Shown here piece after piece: positions 9,092 through 14,741 of a stretch of 14,741 bases of DNA (position 1 is the first letter of the stretch; each line of letters opens with the position of its first letter). The DNA lies in assembly GCA_023459095.1 (NCBI GenBank), contig JAEWVQ010000294.1, positions 1-14,741 of the forward strand, written 5' to 3'. Below the pieces are notes generated by a model. It was not told the DNA's origin, ran no database searches, and saw only the letters and a list, made by a program, of their open reading frames with translations. This DNA is from Pseudomonadota bacterium (lineage in GTDB: Bacteria; Pseudomonadota; Gammaproteobacteria; Burkholderiales; Rhodocyclaceae). Made by a program: the position numbers and the translations under genes.

Positions 9092-9412
9092 ATGGATACG
9101 CGTGGAATTGACCAGATGTTGAGCGAGCTGCGCTCGGTATCGCAGACCGCCCAGAACAAGCCCGTTCAGGGCGGGCAAGCGGCCGGCGGGGTGGATTTCG
9201 CCGACGTGCTGAACAATACCCTCAAGGATGTGAGCGCGGCGCAGAGCGAGGCGCGCCAGATGGCGCAGAACTTCTCCGCCGGAGATCCCAACGTGAATCT
9301 GCAGGACGTCATGGTGAACCTGCAGAAGGCGAGCCTGTCCTTCCAGCAGATGGTGCAGGTGCGCAACCGTCTGGTCACCGCGTACCAGGACATCATGAAC
9401 ATGCCGGTCTGA
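9092..9412 (+). CDS. fliE: FliE, flagellar basal-body protein (MS ring-rod junction)
   Basis: FliE joins the MS ring/export gate to the proximal rod and is among the first substrates exported. The 106-residue protein begins MDTRGIDQMLSELRSV. It has a central FADVLNNTLKDVSAAQ segment and ends with the conserved FQQMVQVRNRLVTAYQDIMNMPV-type tail, full length for the family. GGGGA lies about 7 nt before the ATG. Often fliE heads the fliF operon; here it is on the opposite strand, after fleSR, under its own sigma54 promoter, and it is the last flagellar gene before the mobile element. Two terminators follow. Confidence 0.97.
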   Translation: MDTRGIDQMLSELRSVSQTAQNKPVQGGQAAGGVDFADVLNNTLKDVSAAQSEARQMAQNFSAGDPNVNLQDVMVNLQKASLSFQQMVQVRNRLVTAYQDIMNMPV

Positions 9413-9423
9413 GGACTTCCAGT

Positions 9424-9448
9424 GACATCCGTGGATGTCTGATTTTTT
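9424..9448 (+). terminator. First stem-loop after fliE
   Basis: GACATC (9424-9429), loop CGTG, GATGTC (9434-9439), then TGATTTTTT. A 6-bp stem and a T6 run 12 nt after the fliE stop fit a weak intrinsic terminator. Confidence 0.55.
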
Positions 9449-9477
9449 GAGGTAATTGACTGAAAAACAAAGAATTA

Positions 9478-9506
9478 CGCCCCTGGGTCTTTCCAGGGGC
9501 GTTTTT
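9478..9506. terminator. Strong intrinsic terminator closing the fliE unit
   Basis: CGCCCCTGG (9478-9486), loop GTCTTT, CCAGGGGCG (9493-9501) and then TTTTT (9502-9506). The 9-bp G/C-rich stem is perfect. An A-rich stretch containing AAAAAC lies on the other side, so it may also work weakly on the minus strand. It is the last feature that clearly belongs to the flagellar locus; the element begins close behind it. Confidence 0.88.
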
Positions 9507-9532
9507 GTTCGTCCATTGCATTCCGGTCCTCG

Positions 9533-9555
9533 TGTGGGTAAAGTTGTGGGTAAAG
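9533..9555 (+). repeat. Tandem 11-nt direct repeat before the integrase gene (probable arm-type Int sites)
   Basis: TGTGGGTAAAG occurs at 9533-9543 and again at 9545-9555, a 12-nt period, ending 18 nt before the int ATG. Short tandem repeats upstream of P4-family integrase genes commonly act as arm-type binding sites and can also let Int repress its own promoter (family knowledge). Function here is inferred. Confidence 0.6.
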
Positions 9556-9573
9556 AACGGAAGAGATTCCGCC

Positions 9574-10863
9574 ATGTCCGCACACACTCCGCTGGCCATC
9601 CTGCTCGAGCTGTCCGAAGAGAACCGGCTGACGTCGGACGACTTCACCCGCGCGTTGAGCGCCGCAAAGGTGCGCACCACGAAGCCGGGTGTAGCACCCA
9701 CCAAGTTCGCCGACGGGGGAGGGCTCACCCTCTACATCCCACCGACTGGTGCGAAAGTCTGGCGCTACCGCTACCGCCTCGGGGGCAAGGAACAGATACT
9801 CACGGTCGGCGCCTATCCCGACGTCTCCCTTGAACATGCCCGCATCGCCCATCGTGCGGCGCGCTGGCTCGTGGCGCGCGGTATTCACCCACTGAGCTAT
9901 GCCGAGCAGGAAGCCAAGCGGCGGGCGGTAGAGGCCCAAGCCTTCGATGAGCACACCTTCCAGGTGATTGCCGAGAAGTGGCAACAGGCCACCGCCGCGA
10001 ACCTTGCTCCGCGAACCGTGAAGCACCGCCGCGCCATGCTCGACAAGCACGTCATGCCCACGATCGGCGCAAAGTCCATCAGCACCATCACGCGGAAGGA
10101 ACTGCACTCGATGCTCACCGAGCTTGACCAGGTTTCACCAGTGACCGCGCGCCACTGTCGCGGTTACATCCGGCAGATCTTCGAATACGCCGAGGATGCG
10201 GAACTGGTTGACGCGAACCCAACGCCGCGTGCTCGCGTGCTCGTGAATGCGACGAAGCGGTCCGAGGTGCCGCGCAAGGCGCTGCCGCTCAATCGCCTAG
10301 GTGAGTTCCTGAAAACCCTGGGCGATGCACCAGATACCGATCCCACGACCAAGGCCGCGCTACGCCTCCTGGTGCTGACCTGGTGCCGCACTTCCGAAGT
10401 CACCGGCGCGCGTTGGGAGGAGTTCGACCTGGAGGCTGCTACGTGGGTCATTCCCGCTGAGCGCATGAAGGGCAGGGAGGCGCATCGCGTCTTCCTGAGC
10501 CGGCAGGCCGTCACGCTGCTTCATGAGTTGGGGTCGAAGGTAATCGGTCCGGTATTCCCGAACCGCCGGCACCCGTCGCAGCCGATGCATCGAATGACCC
10601 TGACCAATTGGCGAAAGCGCTGGGGTTTCGCCGATGTAATGGAAGTGCATGGACTACGCGCGATGGCATCCACATGGGCGAACGAGTCGGGCAAGTACCG
10701 GTCGGACGTGATCGAGGTTGCGCTTGCTCACAAGGAAGGGGACCGTGTTCGGGCCGCCTACAACCGGGCCCGGTTCGGCGACGAGTTGCGAGCCTTGTGG
10801 CAGGACTGGGCGGATCTGTGCGACGAAAAGGTGACCGCTGCCCAGTCTGAAAACGCGATGTGA
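9574..10863 (+). CDS. int: P4-type tyrosine integrase/site-specific recombinase
   Basis: This enzyme would catalyse integration and excision of the element. The start is ATG 9574, 429 residues, with GGAAGAG about 8 nt upstream; the frame is open from TTG 9505 but those extra residues look non-coding. The N-terminal arm-binding (DUF4102-like) domain contains DGGGLTLYIPPTGAKVWRYR (47-66) and LTVGAYPDVSL (76-86). A core-binding domain spans about 125-225. The catalytic domain keeps the full set: R272 (WCRTSEV), K299 (MKGREAH), H359 and R362 (HGLR), H386 (LAHKE) and the nucleophile Y396 (AAYNRA). It is therefore probably active, although its neighbours are broken. It reads away from fliE into the element. 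Codon use is less extreme in G+C than the flagellar genes. Confidence 0.95.
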   Translation: MSAHTPLAILLELSEENRLTSDDFTRALSAAKVRTTKPGVAPTKFADGGGLTLYIPPTGAKVWRYRYRLGGKEQILTVGAYPDVSLEHARIAHRAARWLVARGIHPLSYAEQEAKRRAVEAQAFDEHTFQVIAEKWQQATAANLAPRTVKHRRAMLDKHVMPTIGAKSISTITRKELHSMLTELDQVSPVTARHCRGYIRQIFEYAEDAELVDANPTPRARVLVNATKRSEVPRKALPLNRLGEFLKTLGDAPDTDPTTKAALRLLVLTWCRTSEVTGARWEEFDLEAATWVIPAERMKGREAHRVFLSRQAVTLLHELGSKVIGPVFPNRRHPSQPMHRMTLTNWRKRWGFADVMEVHGLRAMASTWANESGKYRSDVIEVALAHKEGDRVRAAYNRARFGDELRALWQDWADLCDEKVTAAQSENAM

Positions 10864-10880
10864 GCAGTGCTTGCCGTCCC

Positions 10881-10890
10881 GGGGGGGGGG
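10881..10890 (+). repeat. G10 homopolymer between int and the lysR remnant
   Basis: Ten consecutive Gs, preceded by CCC, in the 71-nt gap between the convergent int and lysR ends. It is the longest mononucleotide run in the window. The rest of the gap holds no clear terminator. Confidence 0.9.
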
Positions 10891-10934
10891 CACAGCAAAC
10901 CGGTATGCACGGTGACGGTACCGCGGCAGGTGGT

Positions 10935-11625
10935 TTAGTCCGAATCCGGCGTTGACTCTTTGTCCAGATCGCCCGAGCGCATCGAACCGACGCGCATGGC
11001 CCGCCTGGCGAACCGGGACAAGCTGTCGCTAGCTTCGGCTTGTGGACGCAGCAGGTAGGTGATCAACTGCGGCGACAGCCCGGCCAGCGGGCGTATCACC
11101 ACGCCAAGCGGGCGATGGGCTACGATCTGTGCGGCCGGCGCCAGGCCGATGCCGTAGCCCGCGGCCACCAGGGTCATCATCAAGTCGGAGGACGTGACCT
11201 GCTCGGCCACGACGGGGGCCTCGGTGATGTCGTCAAGAATGCGGCCGATTTGTCGATGGATTCCCGCGCAGGCTGTCGGATGCCACAGCACCATCGGATA
11301 GCGCAGCGCCTCCCCGCAACGGGACGTGCGTGTAGGTCAGGAGGGGGGAGCGCGCCGGTACGGCGAGCGCAAGCGGCTCCTGCCAGATGGGCTCGGCAGT
11401 CAATCCGCAATTCTCCTCGCCGGACATCGCCAGGCCGACGTCGTACAAGCCGGTCAGCAAGCCTTGGGTCTGCTCATCGAGGTGCGCTTCGGAGACCGAG
11501 ACTTCAACCTCAGGCTCCTCGGATCGTTGGAGGGCCAAGAGGCGAGCCAGCGGCGACTGAGTGCCGGCTTCGGTGATGACGAGGTGGAGCCTCGAGGTGT
11601 CGGGAGTGAGCGAACACATCGGCAT
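10935..11625 (-). pseudogene. LysR-family regulator, 5'-truncated and frameshifted
   Basis: The two pieces together give a LysR effector-binding domain. The first (11625 to about 11312) carries SRLHLVIT, ARLLALQRSEEPEVEV and GLYDVGLAMSG. The second (about 11314 to 10935) carries EALRYPMVLWHP, ITEAPVVAEQV, LVAAGYGIGLAPAAQI and LITYLLRP. They are joined by a shift of one base at the C4/G4 run 11312-11315: removing one G gives LREALRYP. The N-terminal winged-helix DNA-binding domain of about 90 residues is absent; only 91 nt separate the first readable codon from the oppositely oriented xre gene. Without an HTH it cannot be a normal regulator even if the frameshift were a sequencing error. Confidence 0.85.
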
Positions 11626-11654
11626 CGTCTGAATAGATGGTCACCCCTCGGAGA

Positions 11655-11700
11655 TTAGCATTATTGAGTTAAATTTAACGTGGTTTAATATGTGCTGATA
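11655..11700. promoter_or_regulatory. A+T-rich divergent promoter/operator candidate with a perfect palindrome
   Basis: An A+T-rich island in an otherwise G+C-rich window lies between the lysR remnant and xre. It contains the 12-nt perfect palindrome GTTAAATTTAAC (11668-11679), followed by TTTAATATGT. This is the natural place for the xre promoter and an operator for XRE or the former LysR protein. Promoter boxes cannot be assigned with confidence. Confidence 0.5.
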
Positions 11701-11703
11701 TTC

Positions 11704-11729
11704 GACGCTTCTGCTGATGCAGAAGCGTC
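11704..11729 (+). repeat. Perfect 11-bp hairpin enclosing the xre start codon
   Basis: GACGCTTCTGC (11704-11714), loop TGAT (11715-11718), GCAGAAGCGTC (11719-11729). The xre ATG is 11717-11719, so its first two bases lie in the loop and its G opens the 3' arm; the region where a ribosome site should lie forms the 5' arm. In mRNA this would hide the start. In DNA it is a 26-nt inverted repeat that could be an operator. Confidence 0.85.
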
Positions 11730-12016
11730 CGATACAACGCGGCCGCCCGGCCGGTTCCACCACCTTTGAAGCTGAGCCCGCCCTGGCCTTTGGCGCCACT
11801 GTGCGGGAATCCAGGACCGCTCAAGGGGTGGCTCAAGAGACGCTTGCGCACCGTGCCGGCATCGAACGATCCCACATGGGCAAGATCGAGCGCGGCGAGC
11901 ACATGCCAACACTGGCCTTGATCATCCGAATCGCACGAGCATTGGGGTGCAGCGCGACGGAGTTGATGGCGGAGACCGAGCGTAGGCTCGGAGCACCCAA
12001 GGACGGGCCTGGATAG
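11717..12016 (+). CDS. Small XRE-family helix-turn-helix regulator
   Basis: A 99-residue DNA-binding protein with a basic, Gly/Pro-containing N-terminus (RGRPAGSTTFE) and a Cro/C1-type helix-turn-helix at about 24-85. Helix 2-turn-helix 3 is AQETLAHRAGIERSHMGKIERG, followed by EHMPTLALIIRIARALG, the usual XRE signature. Proteins of this kind occur on integrative elements, where they may control excision or transfer genes, but the target here is unknown. No Shine-Dalgarno is visible: the expected place is taken by the 5' arm of a perfect hairpin. An in-frame TGA lies at 11696-11698, so the start cannot be much further upstream. The frame looks intact, unlike the genes on either side. Confidence 0.85.
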   Translation: MQKRPIQRGRPAGSTTFEAEPALAFGATVRESRTAQGVAQETLAHRAGIERSHMGKIERGEHMPTLALIIRIARALGCSATELMAETERRLGAPKDGPG

Positions 12017-12069
12017 ACGAGCGCCGCGGGGACGCATTGGAAGCGTCAACGATCATAAGCGGATAGCCG

Positions 12070-12089
12070 CCCTCCTCGACGGAGGAGGG
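12070..12089. repeat. Perfect 8-bp stem-loop in the xre-relaxase gap
   Basis: CCCTCCTC (12070-12077), loop GACG, GAGGAGGG (12082-12089), in the 222-nt gap between the converging xre and relaxase genes. No T run follows on either strand, so it is not a standard intrinsic terminator. The rest of the gap shows no gene or recognisable site. Confidence 0.6.
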
Positions 12090-12238
12090 TGCAGCCTCGG
12101 AGTCCACCGGGCAAGCCAAGTCGGGGCTGAGATTCAATGAGCAGTGGATATCGGCCTTCAATTGAGTATTCGGTAGGCAGGCTTGAGTGGTCTGTCGATG
12201 AAGAATGCGCTCAGTGCTCGATGCCTTCATCCGTGGTT

Positions 12239-14051
12239 TTATGTTCCTTCTGTCAGTTTCAGAAAGGGGTTGTTGGCAGGTAGCTGTTCGAAAATCTCCG
12301 CCGGCGAGTTGAGCAGATAGCCATGCAACCGCCGCGACTTGCGCGGCCCCGTCACTTCGCAGGTCCAGATGCTCAGGCCGTTGGTCTGTTTGCGGTGCAG
12401 CTGGAGGCGTTCGAAGCGCTTCTGCACCCATTGCCAGGCGGCGAGTTCGGCTTCCTTGGCCTGTTTCGCCGCCCAGGGGTGTTCCTGCGCGTAGCGTTGG
12501 AACACTCCAGGGCTGACCAGGTAGACGGTGTCGGCCACGGTGTGCACCAGGGCCTTGGCGTCGTTGATGATGAGCTTGCGAGTTTGGATGCCATGGCGCA
12601 GCCAGGTGATGAAATGCTCGCTGGTAGGCTCGATCGAGGACGAGGCCATCGCTTCCCACGTGGTCGATGGCATGTCGGCAGATGCGGTCGCTCCTGCAGA
12701 GGTTGGTGGTGGGGCGAGCGGCTCGGTACCCGCTGAGGTGTCGGGTGAGGGGCGCGCGAGCGACGCGGGCGGCTCGTCGAGCATCTTCAGTAGGCCGGAC
12801 AATGGGTCCGCTGAAGTGGTGTCGGGAGCGACCGCCACGGCGGCGGCGGTTACGGTGGCCGGCACCGATGACGGTGGGCCGACCTCGGGCGTGGCTTCGT
12901 CCTGTTCGACACGCACCGTGCCTGCGAACGGCGGCGGCCGGTCGGCGGCTTCCCAGATCATCGCGGGCGACAGCTTCAGAAAGGTGAAGCTATGTGACCA
13001 GCCCGCGTCGCTGGTGACGGCGGCCTCCCAGATCGCCTTGCCACCGGGTGTCGCCTGTACGATGCCGTGCTCCTGCAGTACGTTGAACACTGCAGTGTTG
13101 CTCGACGGAATGCCATCGATGCCCTGGGACAGCAGGTGCGCGCGCAGCTTGTCGGAAACGGTCTTGCTCACCAGCTAGAGGGCATCCTGGGTCAGCCACC
13201 CATCGGACGCCTGGGGCTGGTTCAGCTTGAGCTCTTCGCTGAGCAGATAGCGCAGCCCCTCCAGCAGCTTGCGCTGCAGCGCGTGCCGCGGGGCGGCCAG
13301 AGCCTTGCCGGGATCGCCACCAAGCGCCTGGGCAACCGACGCCTGGTCGGCCTGGATGACCAACTCCCCCAGGATGCCGGCGTGCTCGTACTGGCCAGCC
13401 AGTGCGTACAGCAGGGCTGACCACAGGTCCGGATAGTCGCTCAGCCAGTCCAGGATGCCGGGATCAAGCACGTCGGTGTACAGCAGTCCTGTAGCGGCGT
13501 TGTGCAGCCGGTGCTCGCGCTCCTTCAGGGAGCGGAAGCGGTAAGGCCGCCGCAGCGGACCGTGCCAGGGGGGGGCAGACGGTGCCGTCGGCGTGCTCGA
13601 CGTGCAGGTCCACAGCGATCTTGCCGATGTCGTGCAACAGTGCTGCGTAGGCCGTGCCGGTGGTCCAGGCCTCAGCCTGGGCTGCCTGCGCCTCCGGCGT
13701 AGCGCTGGCGGGCAGCAAGTGCGACTGCCGCAGTTTGAGCACGTAGGCGACGATCTCCAGCCCGTGATCGAGCATCCCGCCGGGATAGGCGTGGTGGTGC
13801 GACTCGGAGGCCGGGAACTGCTGGACCAACTCGGCGTAGCGCTCCAGTGGGGCGAGGTAGAGCGTGGCGAACTGCCGGCGCGAGAGCGAGGTGCGCTGCC
13901 AGATATGTTCCAGCAGTTTCTGCCGACGCGGCGTGGCCAGCAGGGATGCGGCCAGCTCCGGCCGCATCAACCCTTTCGGAGTTTCGATGGCGGAGGTGGG
14001 CGGTGTGCCGGCGGTGGGTGGCACCCTTTTGCGCTGGAACAGCGAGAGCAT
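12239..14051 (-). pseudogene. traI: MobH-family TraI-type conjugative relaxase, broken by a frameshift and a nonsense codon
   Basis: A relaxase nicks oriT and pilots the strand in conjugation. Read from ATG 14051 (MLSLFQRKR), the N-terminal part shows the HD-type MobH motifs HHHAYPGGMLDHGLEI (85-100) and LLHDIGK (139-145). After HADGTVCPP the frame is lost at a run of eight Gs (13568-13575, plus strand); a one-base shift restores HGPLRRPYRF and then LLYTDVLDPGILDWLSDYPDLWSALLYAL. In that frame a TAG (minus strand 13177-13175) interrupts QDAL*LVSKT, where relatives as I recall them have Trp, suggesting TGG to TAG. The same frame then stays open through an Ala/Pro/Thr-rich linker and a C-terminal domain ending LPANNPFLKLTEGT. 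Both ends are present at about 600 residues in total, so decay is recent. Confidence 0.9.
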
Positions 14052-14082
14052 GGCGAACCCCGGATGACGGGCTGCTCGGGGG

Positions 14083-14185
14083 CGCCTTTTGGCCTTTTTT
14101 CAGGATAGGGCCTTTCCCCTTGGCACCCTTCCTTTGCCCCTTCCCAGCCCTTTGGCCTTTGTCGGAAGCCTTTGGGTATAGGGCC
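14083..14185. repeat. Polypyrimidine-rich repeat tract in the toxin-relaxase gap (possible oriT or leader)
   Basis: The 205-nt gap 14052-14256 between the relaxase and abiEii genes holds a strongly strand-biased tract. CCTTT occurs at 14085, 14093, 14111, 14131, 14149, 14156 and 14169; GGCCTTT occurs at 14091, 14109 and 14154; ATAGGGCC is repeated directly at 14105-14112 and 14178-14185. No open gene fits. Conjugative origins often lie next to relaxase genes and are repeat-rich, so oriT is possible, but no nic site can be named. A purine-rich mRNA leader of the relaxase is the simpler alternative. Confidence 0.4.
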
Positions 14186-14256
14186 GCTGCTGCGCGGGCG
14201 CCACGATGAATGCGGCATGGGGCAATCCCGGCAAGTGGGGCGCTGCGGGACGCTCG

Positions 14257-14741
14257 TCAGCTCTGGCCCAAGCCGGTGTCGAGGGCGGCGGATTGCGCTG
14301 CGAAGTCGTCGGGACGGCGCTTGCGGAAGGTTTCGAGATTGGCGAGCTTCCAGCGCAGTGCCGGCAGTTGCGCGGCGTGCTGGCACTGCACCAGCGACCA
14401 GTCCGGTTCTGCGCGCGCCAGCCCGCTCAGAAACTGCTTGTGCGCGGTGGTCAGTCGCTGTGGCAGCTCGCGCCGCAGCCTGGCGCGAGCGTCGAGCAGT
14501 GTCTCCAGGGAACAGCTCACTTCGGTCATGCCGACAAAGGCCCGCTCGTACTCGCCGGCGATGTCCTTGTCGTTGCCGAACAGCACTTCGTGGGGCGGCC
14601 GGTTGTGGCCCGCCAGATAGATCACGAAGCACTCGACCATGCCGTCGCCGATGTCGCCCGATTCGTAGAGCTGCCACACGTCGAACAGGTCGCGGGGGTG
14701 CTGTCGATCCAGCGCGGCCACCAGCTTGCTGGCGTACAGCT
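14257..14741 (-). CDS. AbiEii-type nucleotidyltransferase toxin (C-terminal part, runs off right edge)
   Basis: About 161 residues are open from the window edge to the stop at 14257. They contain LYASKLVAALDRQHPRDLFDVW, a signature of the AbiEii/AbiGii nucleotidyltransferase family, then GHNRPPHEVLFGNDKDI, LLDARARLRRELP and LANLETFRKRRPDDF. AbiEii proteins are toxins of type IV toxin-antitoxin and phage-abortive systems, held in check by the transcriptional autorepressor AbiEi. The N-terminal catalytic motif and the partner gene would lie beyond the right edge and cannot be checked. The frame is intact here. It is cargo of the integrative element, upstream of and in the same direction as the relaxase. 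A GTG at 14721 is not a plausible start because the homologous sequence continues upstream of it. Confidence 0.85.
   Translation of the reverse strand, partial: LYASKLVAALDRQHPRDLFDVWQLYESGDIGDGMVECFVIYLAGHNRPPHEVLFGNDKDIAGEYERAFVGMTEVSCSLETLLDARARLRRELPQRLTTAHKQFLSGLARAEPDWSLVQCQHAAQLPALRWKLANLETFRKRRPDDFAAQSAALDTGLGQS

Larger units (their letters stand above)
9507..14741. mobile_element. End of a degraded integrative and conjugative element (runs off right edge)
   Basis: A tyrosine integrase next to the chromosomal junction, followed by regulators, a MobH-type TraI relaxase (broken) and an AbiEii toxin gene, is the gene set of one end of an ICEclc/PFGI-1-like element. The left boundary lies somewhere in 9413-9533; I take it just after the fliE terminator. 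No tRNA gene or tRNA 3' end is seen there. The att core cannot be defined because the other end is outside the window. Confidence 0.75.

Noticed and set aside
9413..9573. tRNA or tmRNA gene as the integration target next to int
   Set aside because: The only stable structures are two terminator hairpins; no cloverleaf, TTC-loop arm or CCA end is visible.
11040..11576. 178-codon plus-strand open frame
   Set aside because: Antisense to the lysR remnant; no domain, and it depends on the same damaged region.
12528..13178. 216-codon plus-strand open frame opposite the relaxase
   Set aside because: Mirror of the Ala/Pro/Thr linker and C-terminal domain of the relaxase; Ser/Val/Gly-rich without a domain.

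Overview
The window joins a chromosomal flagellar locus (about 1-9506) to one end of a decaying integrative and conjugative element (about 9507-14741). The very high G+C, strong third-position G/C bias, fliFGHIJK block and fleSR/flrBC-type sigma54 regulators suggest a betaproteobacterium, probably Rhodocyclales (Azoarcus/Thauera-like). This placement is inference from gene content and protein style, not a database match.

Flagellar part. On the minus strand, fliF-fliG-fliH-fliI-fliJ-fliK encode the MS ring, the rotor switch, the export ATPase complex and the hook-length ruler; fliK runs off the left edge. Divergent from fliF are fleS (soluble PAS sensor kinase) and fleR (sigma54 activator with GAFTGA), overlapping by ATGA, and then fliE. 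Two near-consensus sigma54 promoters (GG-N10-GC) are visible, one before fliE and one in the fliJ-fliK gap. FleS/FleR would then switch on fliE and fliK from the same locus, with fliK separable from the fliF-J transcript. Two stem-loop/T-run terminators close the fliE unit.

Mobile part. Just past the second terminator are a tandem TGTGGGTAAAG repeat (probable integrase arm sites), an intact P4-type tyrosine integrase, a 5'-truncated and frameshifted LysR regulator, a small XRE regulator whose ATG sits in the loop of a perfect hairpin, a MobH/TraI-type relaxase broken by a G-run frameshift and an in-frame amber codon, a 205-nt polypyrimidine-rich spacer, and the 3' part of an AbiEii-type nucleotidyltransferase toxin gene leaving the right edge. 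Int + MobH relaxase + AbiE cargo resembles the ICEclc/PFGI-1 class. The relaxase and LysR lesions suggest the element can no longer transfer by itself, although its integrase looks complete.

I found no wholly unknown gene system. The best points for follow-up are the sigma54 promoter private to fliK, the insertion of a P4-type element behind the fliE terminator with no tRNA beside it, the hairpin-embedded XRE start, and the double-lesion relaxase. No gene-free stretch exceeds 300 nt.
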